Numbered from the stretch's first letter, positions 17,001 through 26,260 are shown. The stretch is DNA of 64,000 bases from Ligilactobacillus aviarius subsp. aviarius DSM 20655 (GCF_001436315.1 NZ_AYZA01000022.1:62447-126446), one strand, 5' to 3'. Notes: a model not told the origin generated them from the letters alone. A program made the numbers and translations.

Positions 17001-17030
17001 TAAGGCTGTGATGGTCTTACTTTTTTTGTT
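17001..17030 (+). terminator. manA terminator
   Basis: GTAAG and CTTAC arms around GCTGTGATGGT are followed by seven T. Confidence 0.65.
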
Positions 17031-17118
17031 AAAGTCTTTTTTGAAAATTCCCTTTTAAATGAAATAAGTTGTATACTTAACTATGTATTCTTTATATAAG
17101 GAGATTAATACATAAGTT

Positions 17119-18414
17119 ATGAAAAAGAGAAATTGGCGGCTGGGAACCATTCTTGGGTTAGCAGTTGCGATGTTAACTGTTTTTGCACTTGGTTCTAACC
17201 GACCAAAACAGGGGCCTTTCGCGGTCCATGCAGATGATGTTTCTACCAAAACGGGAAAGAAGACAACGATCACGTTTTGGAATGCAATGAGCGGAAGTGC
17301 TTCGACTGCATTGAAGCAGATGACGGCTGACTTTGAAAAAGCTCATCCGAATATCGAAGTCAAGCTTGAAAATCAAGGCGATTATTCTGATTTGCAAGGC
17401 AAATTAAATTCAACCATGCAAAATCCTTCAAACTTGCCAACGATCACACAAGCTTATCCGCAATGGTTGTACACGGCTGTAACTAACGGCCAATTAGTTG
17501 ACTTAAAGCCATATTTTGATAATTCGAAGATTGGTTTTGGTTCAATCCAACGGTCAAACATTGCCAAACCATTCCTTGAAGGGGCAACTATTAAGGGAAA
17601 ACAATATGGGGTTCCGTTTAACAAGTCGACGGAAGTCTTATTCTACAACCCAGATCTTTTGAAGAAGTACGGGGTTAAGGTTCCCAAGACGATGGCTCAA
17701 TTAAAGCAAGCTTCAAAGGAAATCTATGAAAAGTCAAATCATAAAGTTGTTGGGGCGGGCTTTGATGCGTTGAATAACTATTACGTCATTGGAATGAAGG
17801 GCTACGGCGATTCATTCACATCGAAATTGAACTTTGATTCAAAAGATTCAAAGAAAGTCATCAACTACTATGCTGATGGGGTTAAGGATGGTTACTTCCA
17901 AATTGCCGGCGCTCAAAAGTACATGTATCTTCCATTTACGAACGGGAAAGTTGCAATGTTTGTCGGCTCATCATCATCAGAACAATACATTAAGCCAACG
18001 CATGCCAACTATGCGGTTGCTGCCCGTCCAAGCAAGAACAACTTGCAACAAGGGACGGACATTTACATGTTCAAGAATGCCAGCAAGGCTCAACGGACAG
18101 CGGCGTTTGAATACATGAAGTTCTTAACCGAACCAAAACAACAGTTATACTGGGCAAAGACGACGGGTTACATGCCGGTCAATAACCAGGTTTTGAAGAG
18201 TGACAGTTACAAGAACCTTGCAGGGACAAAGGTTCCGCAAATCTTGTCAAATTCAACTGAAAACATGTTTACGATGCCAGTCGTTAAGAATTCAAATACG
18301 GCATTCGTTCAATTGAATCAAATTATGCAAGATATTTTGACTCATCCAAATAATAATCGAAATCAATTGATTAAACAAAATGCTCAAAAGTTAAAGAGTG
18401 CATGGAATCAATAA
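17119..18414 (+). CDS. Extracellular solute-binding protein (ABC sugar type), orphan
   Basis: The 431-residue family 1 binding protein has a basic N-terminus (KKRNWR) and a hydrophobic segment (about 9-24). There is no lipobox cysteine; AVHA-DD offers a type I signal peptidase site, or the segment stays as an anchor. The mature part begins TTITFWNAMSGS and has AYPQWLY and EVLFYNPDLLKKYG, typical of UgpB/MalE-like proteins. No permease or ATPase gene lies nearby. The best ribosome site AAGGAG is about 14 bases from ATG 17119, unusually far. Confidence 0.82.
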   Translation: MKKRNWRLGTILGLAVAMLTVFALGSNRPKQGPFAVHADDVSTKTGKKTTITFWNAMSGSASTALKQMTADFEKAHPNIEVKLENQGDYSDLQGKLNSTMQNPSNLPTITQAYPQWLYTAVTNGQLVDLKPYFDNSKIGFGSIQRSNIAKPFLEGATIKGKQYGVPFNKSTEVLFYNPDLLKKYGVKVPKTMAQLKQASKEIYEKSNHKVVGAGFDALNNYYVIGMKGYGDSFTSKLNFDSKDSKKVINYYADGVKDGYFQIAGAQKYMYLPFTNGKVAMFVGSSSSEQYIKPTHANYAVAARPSKNNLQQGTDIYMFKNASKAQRTAAFEYMKFLTEPKQQLYWAKTTGYMPVNNQVLKSDSYKNLAGTKVPQILSNSTENMFTMPVVKNSNTAFVQLNQIMQDILTHPNNNRNQLIKQNAQKLKSAWNQ

Positions 18415-18418
18415 CAAA

Positions 18419-18454
18419 AACTTCCTTCTGGAATAACCGGAAGGAAGTTTTTTT
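18419..18454 (+). terminator. Terminator of the solute-binding protein gene
   Basis: AACTTCCTTC and GAAGGAAGTT arms are followed by seven T. Confidence 0.85.
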
Positions 18455-18489
18455 AGTGTTAAAATTAAGAAAAAGAGGGGGAGAAATAC

Positions 18490-19134
18490 ATGAAATCCAA
18501 AGATTCAAAATTTACCCGATATTTGAAATACGGACGTATGAGTGTTCAGGGCGAGAAGAAAAAACATTCAATTTCGATTTACTATGATACGCAAGAACAT
18601 CGCTTTGTAAAATTTCACGCGTCAGCAAAAACTTCTAGAAAAATGTTGATTTATAACATGATTGTTTTAGGAATTGTTCTGCTTTTGGTTTGCTGGGATG
18701 AATTAATTTCGTGGGTTACCCCATACTGTTATTCAATTAACACCAAAGAAACGGCGCTGATGCAATGGCTAAACTCATTTGAATGGAAGTTTCATTGGTG
18801 GCTGGGAATCCTTGCGGGAGTGCTTGCAATTGGATGGTATTTGCTTAACCGCCATGTGGATCCGAATGAATTCGAAGATCCAGTCGGACTAAAAGAAGTT
18901 GTAGATTCTAACAAGGATTACGTTTTTATGTTTATCGTCATGCTGCTGTTTGATTGCTTTTTCATTTGGCTGATTTATAGTGATTCGGATTACCCGTTTC
19001 CCAATTTAGGACTAAGCGATGTGTTCACGGTTTTCTTGGTAATTCTTTTTACAATTTATTTTTTGTGTATCATCGTTGAAAGCATGATTGCGTATTGTAA
19101 ATATTTATGGAATGTGAAAATTAGGAAAAAATAA
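18490..19134 (+). CDS. Hypothetical membrane protein, four TM segments
   Basis: The start is ATG 18490 after GAGGGGGAG. The 214 residues begin with a charged cytoplasmic stretch of about 50, followed by hydrophobic segments near 56-76, 98-117, 139-160 and 172-195. No family motif is recognised. It is flanked by terminators on both sides and so is monocistronic. Confidence 0.7.
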   Translation: MKSKDSKFTRYLKYGRMSVQGEKKKHSISIYYDTQEHRFVKFHASAKTSRKMLIYNMIVLGIVLLLVCWDELISWVTPYCYSINTKETALMQWLNSFEWKFHWWLGILAGVLAIGWYLLNRHVDPNEFEDPVGLKEVVDSNKDYVFMFIVMLLFDCFFIWLIYSDSDYPFPNLGLSDVFTVFLVILFTIYFLCIIVESMIAYCKYLWNVKIRKK

Positions 19135-19174
19135 AAGCATCTTTTCGGACAATTTCCGAAAAGATGCCTTTTTG
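19133..19174. terminator. Bidirectional terminator
   Basis: GCATCTTTTCGGA and TCCGAAAAGATGC form a 13-base stem between converging genes, with A run left and T run right. Confidence 0.85.
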
Positions 19175-19186
19175 TTAGGCAATCGC

Positions 19187-19780
19187 CTATTTCATTTTCT
19201 TCTTGTTTTCCATGATTCCATCGATTAAACCATAATCAACGGCTTCTTGAGCAGTCATGAAGTTATCCCGATCAGTGTCGGCGTTGATCTTCTTGATTGA
19301 TTGACCAGTGTGATCAGCAAGAATTTGGTTGATCAACTTGCGGGTCTTAAGAATGTGTTCAGCTGCAATTTGAATTTCAGTTGATTGACCTTGAGCACCG
19401 CCAAGTGGTTGGTGAATCATAATTTCTGAGTTTGGCAATGCAAACCGTTTGCCTTTTGCTCCAGCGGTTGCAAGGATTGATGCCATTGATGCAGCCATGC
19501 CCATTACGATTGTTTGAACATCAGCGTTAACGAAGTTCATGGTGTCGTAAATTGCAAGCCCAGCTGAAACAGAACCACCGGGTGAGTTAATGTACATGTA
19601 AATATCTTTTTCTGAATCTTGGGCATCAAGGAAAAGTAATTGGGCGATAATGGCATTTGCCATGTCGTCGTTGATTTCACCTGATACCATAATGATCCGG
19701 TCCTTTAACAAACGGGAGTAAATGTCATAAGCCCGTTCGCCTTGACCAGATTGTTCAATAACTGTTGGAACTAAATTCAT
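19187..19780 (-). CDS. clpP: ATP-dependent Clp protease proteolytic subunit
   Basis: This is a 197-residue serine peptidase that forms the 14-mer core used by ClpC, ClpE and ClpX. The catalytic triad is visible: S98 in GMAASMAS, H123 in IMIHQPLGG and D172 in [13 protein letters not shown] lies close upstream of ATG 19780. It is controlled by a CtsR-type operator in its promoter. Confidence 0.97.
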   Translation of the reverse strand: MNLVPTVIEQSGQGERAYDIYSRLLKDRIIMVSGEINDDMANAIIAQLLFLDAQDSEKDIYMYINSPGGSVSAGLAIYDTMNFVNADVQTIVMGMAASMASILATAGAKGKRFALPNSEIMIHQPLGGAQGQSTEIQIAAEHILKTRKLINQILADHTGQSIKKINADTDRDNFMTAQEAVDYGLIDGIMENKKKMK

Positions 19781-19844
19781 GAGAATTTGCCTCCTTAAAA
19801 TAAAGTAACTAGTTTGAGTTTAGCACACAAAACTGATTGATTAC

Positions 19845-19874
19845 ATTCTAACCCTTTGGTCAAAAAAGGTCAAA
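19845..19874 (-). promoter_or_regulatory. clpP promoter with CtsR operator
   Basis: On the minus strand TTGACC (19873-19868), 17 bases, TAGAAT (19850-19845). The plus strand reads GGTCAAAAAAGGTCAAA (19858-19874), the tandem heptamer bound by the heat-shock repressor CtsR. It overlaps the -35 box and spacer. Confidence 0.88.
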
Positions 19875-20020
19875 TAATAAATTAAATGGAGATAAAGCCC
19901 GCAATTAAAAGATTTTAAAAAAATAATGAATCGAATATGATAAAAATATGTCAAAAAGATTATAAAATGATTAAAAAGAATGGTATACTTAATTTAACGT
20001 TAATTAAAGGAGATGGCGAA

Positions 20021-21430
20021 ATGTCAGGAATGCCCGCGTTAAATGACCCGGCGCTTCATTGGGAAAGCCGGTATAAACGGAACTGTTTTGTGTACATTGT
20101 AATTTATGGTTTATTAGGTGCGGTTACAGGGATCACCAATAATACATTGGTTTCATACCTTGACCTTGCTGCGCCGAAAGTTGTTACTGGACTGAATATT
20201 TATACTGCGATTGGATCAGTTTTAATGGCAATTATGCTGATTTACATTCACAAGACCGGATACAAGAAAGTTTTGGTCGTTGCACCAATTTTAACGATTG
20301 CAACGATGCTAGCAATGATTTTTACTGAAAATACACAAATTATTGCGATTTCATATGCATTATTAACCGCTGGGGTCGGAATTTACGATTTCATGTACCC
20401 ATTAATGTATTCGGTTTACGTTCCGCGGAAAATTCGGACATTCATGATGTCAGCCGTAATGATCACTAACCTGGTTACCCAAGCGGTTGTAACGTTCTTT
20501 GGCGGAAAGGTTGTTGTTTGGGTCTTCAGTAAGATTATGGGAATCGGTTATGACAAGGCTTCGGTTTTATCAGGAAACCAAGCCCACATGACTGGCAGCA
20601 CATTACATAACTACATCACATCATACAAGTCAGTGATCTACATTGCGATTGGCTTTACTGTCTTGGCATTTATTTGCTCATTGTTCTTGAAGGAACGGCC
20701 AAGCGACTACACAGAAACGGAAGCTGAACTTGCTGAACGGAAAGCTAAGAAGGCCGTTAACTTTAAGATGTTGGCTCAAAAGGACATTGTCTTATTCGTT
20801 ACGTTCCTTGCTTTGATTCGGGTAGGGGCATACTTGGTAACACCATACTTCCCAATTTACCTGAACAACTTCTTACACATCCAACGGGGAACCGTTTCAA
20901 CGATTATTACTTTGCAAACCTTTGCGATGTTGATTGGTTATACATTTGCACCGTGGTTGGAAAAGAAACTTGGTTCAATAGTTTCAATTTCAGTCATGAC
21001 GCTTTCATGTACGCCATTGATGCTGCTGATGGCGAAGGGGAACATCTTCGGCAGCAACGTGGCAATTGCAATCGGAATTGTTTTGTTCCTCCGTTCAGGC
21101 TTGGCCAACGCTTCAATGCCGGTCCAACAGTCATTGCAAATGGCGCTTGTCCCGAAAAACTTACGGCCCGCATTTAGTTCACTAACAACGATCGTCAATG
21201 CGGTTGTCGGAATTGGGGTTGGATTATTTACATCATTGTTCTTACTGAAAGATCCATCAGGCTATGCGATTGCATACTATATTGCAGCGGCCTTCTATAT
21301 CATTGCATGTATTCTTCTCTTGATCTTAAAGAAGAAATACAACCGCATCATGGAAAAAGAATCTGAAGAAGAAAAAATCGAACGCAAGCAAGAAGAACAA
21401 GCGGAGAAAAAAGAAGAACGGGAAGCTTAA
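20021..21430 (+). CDS. MFS transporter, unknown substrate
   Basis: The chosen start is ATG 20021 behind AAAGGAGA; the frame upstream to 19937 lacks a ribosome site. The 469 residues contain about 12 hydrophobic segments and end in a long charged tail (KESEEEKIERKQEEQAEKKEE). An extended -10 (TGGTATACT, 19981-19989) sits upstream. The loop motifs are not specific enough to name a substrate. Confidence 0.8.
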   Translation: MSGMPALNDPALHWESRYKRNCFVYIVIYGLLGAVTGITNNTLVSYLDLAAPKVVTGLNIYTAIGSVLMAIMLIYIHKTGYKKVLVVAPILTIATMLAMIFTENTQIIAISYALLTAGVGIYDFMYPLMYSVYVPRKIRTFMMSAVMITNLVTQAVVTFFGGKVVVWVFSKIMGIGYDKASVLSGNQAHMTGSTLHNYITSYKSVIYIAIGFTVLAFICSLFLKERPSDYTETEAELAERKAKKAVNFKMLAQKDIVLFVTFLALIRVGAYLVTPYFPIYLNNFLHIQRGTVSTIITLQTFAMLIGYTFAPWLEKKLGSIVSISVMTLSCTPLMLLMAKGNIFGSNVAIAIGIVLFLRSGLANASMPVQQSLQMALVPKNLRPAFSSLTTIVNAVVGIGVGLFTSLFLLKDPSGYAIAYYIAAAFYIIACILLLILKKKYNRIMEKESEEEKIERKQEEQAEKKEEREA

Positions 21431-21568
21431 TACAAAGAAGGAAATGGCAACTGCTATTTCCTTCTTTGTAATTTGATTTTTTTAATAATTAGCGTAAAAT
21501 ATTCTCCTAGTATGACTTAAGTCAAAATAAACGATGCCTGTGAGCATTAATTTTGGAGGAAGATATTT

Positions 21569-22789
21569 ATGGATAACTCAAAACCAACCAGTCTCAGTAA
21601 GGATCAAAAGCGTGTAATTGCGTCTACTGCGACTGGTTTTTCTTTTGAAAACATGGACTTTAACTTCATGTCTTTCGCTTTGACTTCCGTAATTGCCAGT
21701 TTGGGAATTACGACGACTCAAGCCGGGATGATCAACACGATTACCAACCTTGGAATGTTGCTTGGGGGATTGATTTTTGGAATCCTGAGCGATAAGTACG
21801 GCCGGGTAAAGATTTTCTCATATACGATCTTTATTTTTGCCGGCGCAACAGCGTTAATGTACTTTGCAAATAGCTTTACGATGGTTTGCATTTTGCGGTT
21901 CCTCGTCGGTTTTGGTGAAGGTGGGGAATACGGTGCTGGAATGGCAATGATCGGCGAGTATTTCTCAGCTAAGCGGTATGGTCGGGTAACGGCGATTGCA
22001 AGTATCGGCGGCCAACTTGGGGGCATCATTGCTGCGATTTTATCGGCATTGATCTTACCGCACTTTGGTTGGCACGTCTTATTCTTAGTCGGGGTCTTCC
22101 CAGTGATCTTAGCATTCTTTATTCGGCGGAATTTAAAGGAAAGTCCGACGTTCTTGAATAACCAAAAGAAAGCAGACAAGCCGAAAGTTTCATTCTCACG
22201 GTTGTTTGAAACTCCTCAACTTGCCGGGCGAACGATTGGTTTGATTTTCATGCTGATCGTGCAAACAGGTGGTTACTACGGCCTGATGAACTGGCTTCCA
22301 ACCATCGTACAAAAGCAACTCGGGATTACTGTTCGCGGATCATCATTATGGATGGTGGCAACGATTATCGGAATGTGCATCGGGATGCTTGTTTTCGGAA
22401 ATATCTTAGATTACTTTGGTCCGCGGAAGTCATTTGGCTGCTTCTTAATTGGAGCTGCATTTGTGATTTATGCGTTGATTCAAGCCCGCAACATGATCGA
22501 GTTGGTTATTTTAGGAGCGATTGTCGGTTTCTTCGCAAACGGAATGTACGGTGGTTATGGTGCTATTATGACATACCTGTACCCAGCTGACATTTCAGCA
22601 ACTGCGAATAACCTGATCATGAATGTCGGAAAAGCGGTCGGAAGTTTTTCAACGATTGTAATCGGCTTTTTGATGAGCAAGTATTCAATGAATGTCGTAA
22701 TGGGCTTCTTATCGGTGATGTATCTTTTAAGTTTTGTTGTAATGCTGCTGATTCCTGGATTAAAAGAAATGGGAAAGAAGAAAGTATAA
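21569..22789 (+). CDS. MFS transporter, sugar/aromatic acid symporter-like
   Basis: The 406 residues have 12 hydrophobic segments and the MFS signature GILSDKYGRVKIF after TM2, then RFLVGFGEGGEYGAGMAMIGEYF, typical of the MHS/AAHS (organic acid:H+ symport) branch. GGAGGAAG precedes ATG 21569. It follows the first MFS gene after 138 bases and a hairpin (GAAGGAAAT...ATTTCCTTC, 21437-21468), so it is probably transcribed separately. Confidence 0.82.
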   Translation: MDNSKPTSLSKDQKRVIASTATGFSFENMDFNFMSFALTSVIASLGITTTQAGMINTITNLGMLLGGLIFGILSDKYGRVKIFSYTIFIFAGATALMYFANSFTMVCILRFLVGFGEGGEYGAGMAMIGEYFSAKRYGRVTAIASIGGQLGGIIAAILSALILPHFGWHVLFLVGVFPVILAFFIRRNLKESPTFLNNQKKADKPKVSFSRLFETPQLAGRTIGLIFMLIVQTGGYYGLMNWLPTIVQKQLGITVRGSSLWMVATIIGMCIGMLVFGNILDYFGPRKSFGCFLIGAAFVIYALIQARNMIELVILGAIVGFFANGMYGGYGAIMTYLYPADISATANNLIMNVGKAVGSFSTIVIGFLMSKYSMNVVMGFLSVMYLLSFVVMLLIPGLKEMGKKKV

Positions 22790-22810
22790 TCGGAAAATCT
22801 GAATATAATA

Positions 22811-22846
22811 AAAAGGCTGCGTCTTAGTTGCGACGCAGTCTTATTT
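22811..22846. terminator. Bidirectional terminator
   Basis: CTGCGTC and GACGCAG arms lie between converging genes with A and T runs on either side. Confidence 0.75.
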
Positions 22847-23095
22847 TTAACCTCGAAAATAATTTAAAAAGTAATTAATAACCCGAAAAATCAGGTAAAT
22901 AATCGCACAAATTACGAAGAGTTTTAAAATAATGTACAGGATCGGAATGTACCATAATTCAGTTTTAAAAAGCGCGAAAACGGGGTGGATTCGATGGTAA
23001 ATTCCAGTATGCGGATTTAACCCAATCAAAAGTTGAATTCCAAAAATGATGACCCCAAGAATGACGCTGAGTTTGAATTGTTTATGGTTAATCAA
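22847..23095 (-). CDS. Small membrane protein, 82 aa
   Basis: I place the start at TTG 23095 because GGGAGGGA lies just upstream; the longer frame to 23185 has no ribosome site. Two hydrophobic segments (about residues 8-25 and 48-74) flank a loop with GLNPHTGIYHRIHP. Function unknown. Confidence 0.6.
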   Translation of the reverse strand: MINHKQFKLSVILGVIIFGIQLLIGLNPHTGIYHRIHPVFALFKTELWYIPILYIILKLFVICAIIYLIFRVINYFLNYFRG

Positions 23096-23203
23096 TATGA
23101 TCCCTCCCTCACGAGTTTCATTATAATATGAAAGGGTTTGAAAGAGAATATTAAATTCAAAATCGCAACCGAATTTTAAAATCAAAAATTTTTGACTATA
23201 TTA

Positions 23204-23232
23204 TTGACAACGCTTACATAGTGATATATATT
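23204..23232 (+). promoter_or_regulatory. Promoter with cre (CcpA) site for a small RNA
   Basis: TTGACA (23204-23209), 17 bases, TATATT (23227-23232). TGACAACGCTTACA (23205-23218) matches the catabolite response element consensus TGWAARCGYTWNCW at 13 of 14 positions and overlaps the -35 box and spacer. That predicts repression by CcpA in glucose. Confidence 0.7.
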
Positions 23233-23238
23233 ATCAGT

Positions 23239-23322
23239 GTAAGGTATTTAATAATTTACCTTCTAATCAATTCTCTTTCTCTCTTATGCCGAGGTTGTGA
23301 CAGTTGTCATAGCCTCTTTTTT
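23239..23322 (+). ncRNA. Candidate CcpA-controlled small RNA, about 84 nt
   Basis: A strong promoter is followed within about 85 bases by a perfect-looking terminator (GAGGTTGTGAC/GTCATAGCCTC then TTTTTT, 23291-23322), with no ORF between. The transcript would form a 5' hairpin (AAGGTA 23241-23246 with TACCTT 23257-23262), then an unpaired pyrimidine stretch TTCTCTTTCTCTCTT that is complementary to purine-rich ribosome sites, then the terminator. A short leader of the next gene is the alternative, but the terminator argues against it. Confidence 0.6.
23291..23322 (+). terminator. Terminator of the small RNA
   Basis: An 11-base stem with G-U pairs and a four-base loop, followed by six T. Confidence 0.8.
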
Positions 23323-23375
23323 ATTGATTAATTTTTTTGTACACTGGAATTAGGAATTTAAATGGAGGGATTGCC

Positions 23376-23684
23376 ATGAAGAGTCACGAAACGTTAACGT
23401 TGATTGAAGAAATTACGCGCAATGATGGTTCGCGGTATTTTGAAATTTCAAACATTGTTCAAAATGGCCGGGCTGAACTGGCTGCAATTCGCGGTTTTAT
23501 TAAAGAAGTGCGAATTGTTCAATTAAACATTCCGCGTTCCAAAAATGTGATTGCATACGAAAACTACATCAACGAAAATTTTGAAATGCCGGAAGAAAAC
23601 TTTGACCATTTTGAAGAGTGGAAGCGGACGCCAGAAATGGAAGAGGTCGTTGAAAATATCTTGCATGAAAATCATGTTGCTTAA
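23376..23684 (+). CDS. Hypothetical protein, 102 aa
   Basis: ATG 23376 is preceded by GGAGGG (23364-23369). The acidic product has no membrane segment; GSRYFEISNIVQNGRAELAAIRGFIKEV suggests an alpha/beta fold. It lies 54 bases after the small RNA terminator. Not recognised. Confidence 0.65.
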   Translation: MKSHETLTLIEEITRNDGSRYFEISNIVQNGRAELAAIRGFIKEVRIVQLNIPRSKNVIAYENYINENFEMPEENFDHFEEWKRTPEMEEVVENILHENHVA

Positions 23685-23690
23685 ATTATA

Positions 23691-23734
23691 AAAGCGTTAA
23701 TCTTGGTAGAACCTACTCGAGATTAGCGCTTTTA
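23691..23734. terminator. Bidirectional terminator
   Basis: AAAGCGTTAATCT and AGATTAGCGCTTT form a 13-base stem between the converging genes. Confidence 0.85.
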
Positions 23735-23745
23735 TTTTAATAATA

Positions 23746-25098
23746 TTAATTTTTAGAATTTAGTATTTTTTGGCTTTCATAGAACTCTTCAGCAGCAGGC
23801 AATTCATTAAAATCGAAGGTTAGATTTTGATAGTTCTTTAGTGCATTTTTTATATCATCGATGGTTATATTGAAATATTCTTTACGATGATTTACTTGGT
23901 TAATGCGTTTATCATTAAATTTATTATGTAATTCAGATTCAAGTTTATATGCATTATCGCTAAATATTAATGCATGAACGTCAAATTTAAATGGAACTGA
24001 TGCACTTCCAAGTTCATTAATACGATCAAGAGGATTTAGACGGCGTGTAACGCCAATTTTGAATACATTTTTTCCAAATGAACCAATGTTGGAAATTATA
24101 TAAACATAGCCGGCCGTTGGATTTTCTGCTCGATTGTTTAATTTTTCCTTTTTTTCCTGTATTTCAGAAAGTTTGTTTTGTAATTTAGAAAGCTGTTCCT
24201 TTAAGGAAAGAATTTCATTTTCATCTTTTGAATTGTCTATTTTTTCTTGCACTTCTTTTTCGGCCTGAGCAAAGTGTTGCTCATCTTTCTCATATTTTTT
24301 GCGCTCACTAGCTAATTCACGTTGAAGCGCTTTTTCCTCACGTTCGCGTTCTCTTTCTTCACGAAGTTGTTCTTTTTCTTCTTCCTTTTTTAGGGCATAT
24401 TCTAGTGCAATATGGGCTTCATTAATTTTACTATCTAGGTAGTCTTCGGATATTCTAACACTGTTAGACTCCATTAATTTGTTTAATTGTTCATATGACC
24501 TTAAAATTCTTTTTTCAATGGTTTCTATATTTGATTTGGTTACTTTATTGATTGCAGCTTCACATTCTCCATTGAAAGCACGAAGCATAATTTTTATATT
24601 TTTCTTTTGCATTGCTTTTCCTTTTGCAACGCTATTATTTAAAGTCATTTGAGTAGTAACAATTCCTGTCTTGTTTTCTCTTATCATTTCTTTTTGATTG
24701 GCACGTTCAGTAAGTAATTTTGCTTTATAGGCACTAGAATTAGCAAATTTATATCTTGGTTTATATAGCCCAAATGACTCCATATTAACTTCATCTTTAA
24801 TTGAAACTAATTGATTTTCTAAATCGTTGATTTGACTATTTATTTCTTGTTCATCGTTTGAAAGAGATTGAATTTCATTTTTTCTTGATAAGATTGCTGA
24901 CTCTAAATCAGATAGTTCTTTTTCTTTTTTATTTATTTTAATTTCCAGATCGATTGGTTTTAATTGTTTAACAGAAAGTTTTAAATTAGCTGTTTCTTTC
25001 AAACTTTGATTTTCTTCTTCAAGTCTTTGAATTGTTTCAGCATTTTGTTGGATAGTTGTTTTAAATTGCTTGATTTTGAAAAAATCTTTAAAAGACAT
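23746..25098 (-). CDS. DUF4041 and GIY-YIG (T5orf172) protein; possible phage defence
   Basis: The 450 residues run: coiled coil (about 10-105), a DUF4041-type core (about 110-240), a second charged coiled coil rich in E/R/K (about 235-325), and a C-terminal T5orf172/GIY-YIG-like nuclease domain from G330. That domain shows GYVYIISN, FKIGVTRR (347-353), RINELG and the acidic LESELHNKF (387-389). This architecture was reported for the E. coli anti-phage nuclease SNIPE, but no N-terminal membrane segment is visible here. Codon use is AT-rich (AGA, ATA) unlike its neighbours, and it stands alone between terminators, suggesting recent acquisition. Confidence 0.75.
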   Translation of the reverse strand: MSFKDFFKIKQFKTTIQQNAETIQRLEEENQSLKETANLKLSVKQLKPIDLEIKINKKEKELSDLESAILSRKNEIQSLSNDEQEINSQINDLENQLVSIKDEVNMESFGLYKPRYKFANSSAYKAKLLTERANQKEMIRENKTGIVTTQMTLNNSVAKGKAMQKKNIKIMLRAFNGECEAAINKVTKSNIETIEKRILRSYEQLNKLMESNSVRISEDYLDSKINEAHIALEYALKKEEEKEQLREEREREREEKALQRELASERKKYEKDEQHFAQAEKEVQEKIDNSKDENEILSLKEQLSKLQNKLSEIQEKKEKLNNRAENPTAGYVYIISNIGSFGKNVFKIGVTRRLNPLDRINELGSASVPFKFDVHALIFSDNAYKLESELHNKFNDKRINQVNHRKEYFNITIDDIKNALKNYQNLTFDFNELPAAEEFYESQKILNSKN

Positions 25099-25369
25099 TA
25101 GTTCCTCCTTGAAATTATAAAATTTGGATTAGGTGAAAATATGATCTAATTTTATCATATTTTGATGTATTTTTTAGATTTAAAATCTTATTGTAGTTAT
25201 AGAAATAAAATCTATATAGTAAAAGATATTGAGAGAAAAAGCTTTCAGAAAATAGCTTAATATGTTCATAACACCCATTAATGGCAATATGGTAAATGAA
25301 AAGGGATTGTGGTAAAATAATGGCGTACTCGGAAGAGTAATTACATGTATATTTTTAGGAGGCTGTTTT
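25099..25369 (+). promoter_or_regulatory. Intergenic region with the aldolase promoter
   Basis: There are 271 AT-rich bases without a gene. TAAAAT near 25314-25319 is a fair -10 and a typical AGGAGG site lies at 25357-25362. The DUF4041 gene's own promoter must lie on the opposite strand; no clear boxes were seen. Confidence 0.4.
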
Positions 25370-26236
25370 ATGTCAGTATTCGTAAATGGTAACGCAATCT
25401 ACAACGATGCTCGTAAGGGTCACTACGCTGTTGGTGCGTTCAACACAAATAACTTGGAATGGACACGTGCTATTCTTCAAGCTGCCCAAGAAACAAACAC
25501 ACCTGTTTTAATTCAATGCTCAATGGGTGCTGCTAAGTACATGGGTGACTATAAGTTAGTTAAGAACTTAGTAGAAAACGAAATGCGTGTTATGAACATC
25601 ACAGTTCCAGTTATCATGCACTTAGATCACGGTAACTATGAAGCTGCTAAGGAATGCATTAAGGCTGGCTACTCATCAGTTATGTTTGATGGCCACGACT
25701 TACCATTCGAAGAAAACTTAGAAAAGACAAAGGAAATTGTTAAGTTAGCTCACGAACGCGGCATTTCTGTTGAAGCCGAAGTTGGTTCAATCGGTGGTAC
25801 AGAAGACGGTGTCACAGGTGCCGGCGAATTAGCTAGTGTTGAAGAAGCTAAGACAATGGCTGCAACAGGCGTTGACTACTTAGCATGTGGAATTGGTAAC
25901 ATCCACGGCAAGTACCCAGAAAACTGGCAAGGTCTTAACTTCGACCGTTTGAAGGAAATTGCTGACGCTGTTGATACACCATTAGTATTACACGGTGGTT
26001 CAGGTATCCCTCAAGAACAAATCGAAAAAGCAATTAGCATGGGTATCTCAAAGGTTAACATCAACACAGAAAACCAACTTGCCTTTGCTGCTGCAACTCG
26101 TAAGTACATCGAAGCAGGTAAGGATGAAGAAGGTAAAGGTTACGACCCTCGTAAGTTACTTGCTCCTGGTACACAAGCAGTCGTTGATACAGTTAAGGAA
26201 ATCATCGGCTGGCTTGGGACACCATCAATTAAATAA
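25370..26236 (+). CDS. fba: Fructose-bisphosphate aldolase, class II
   Basis: This 288-residue zinc-dependent glycolytic enzyme splits fructose-1,6-bisphosphate. Metal-binding HLDH (84-87), AEVGSIGG, VLHGGSGI and KVNINTENQ are all present. Codon use is strongly biased (TTA, GGT, AAG), as for a highly expressed gene. It ends at a strong terminator (26261-26291). Confidence 0.96.
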   Translation: MSVFVNGNAIYNDARKGHYAVGAFNTNNLEWTRAILQAAQETNTPVLIQCSMGAAKYMGDYKLVKNLVENEMRVMNITVPVIMHLDHGNYEAAKECIKAGYSSVMFDGHDLPFEENLEKTKEIVKLAHERGISVEAEVGSIGGTEDGVTGAGELASVEEAKTMAATGVDYLACGIGNIHGKYPENWQGLNFDRLKEIADAVDTPLVLHGGSGIPQEQIEKAISMGISKVNINTENQLAFAAATRKYIEAGKDEEGKGYDPRKLLAPGTQAVVDTVKEIIGWLGTPSIK

Positions 26237-26260
26237 TCGATTATTAATTGACATAAATAA

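Noticed and set aside
23096-23203. N-terminal extension of the small minus-strand membrane protein to 23185
   Set aside because: No ribosome site upstream of the longer start, whereas GGGAGGGA precedes TTG 23095.
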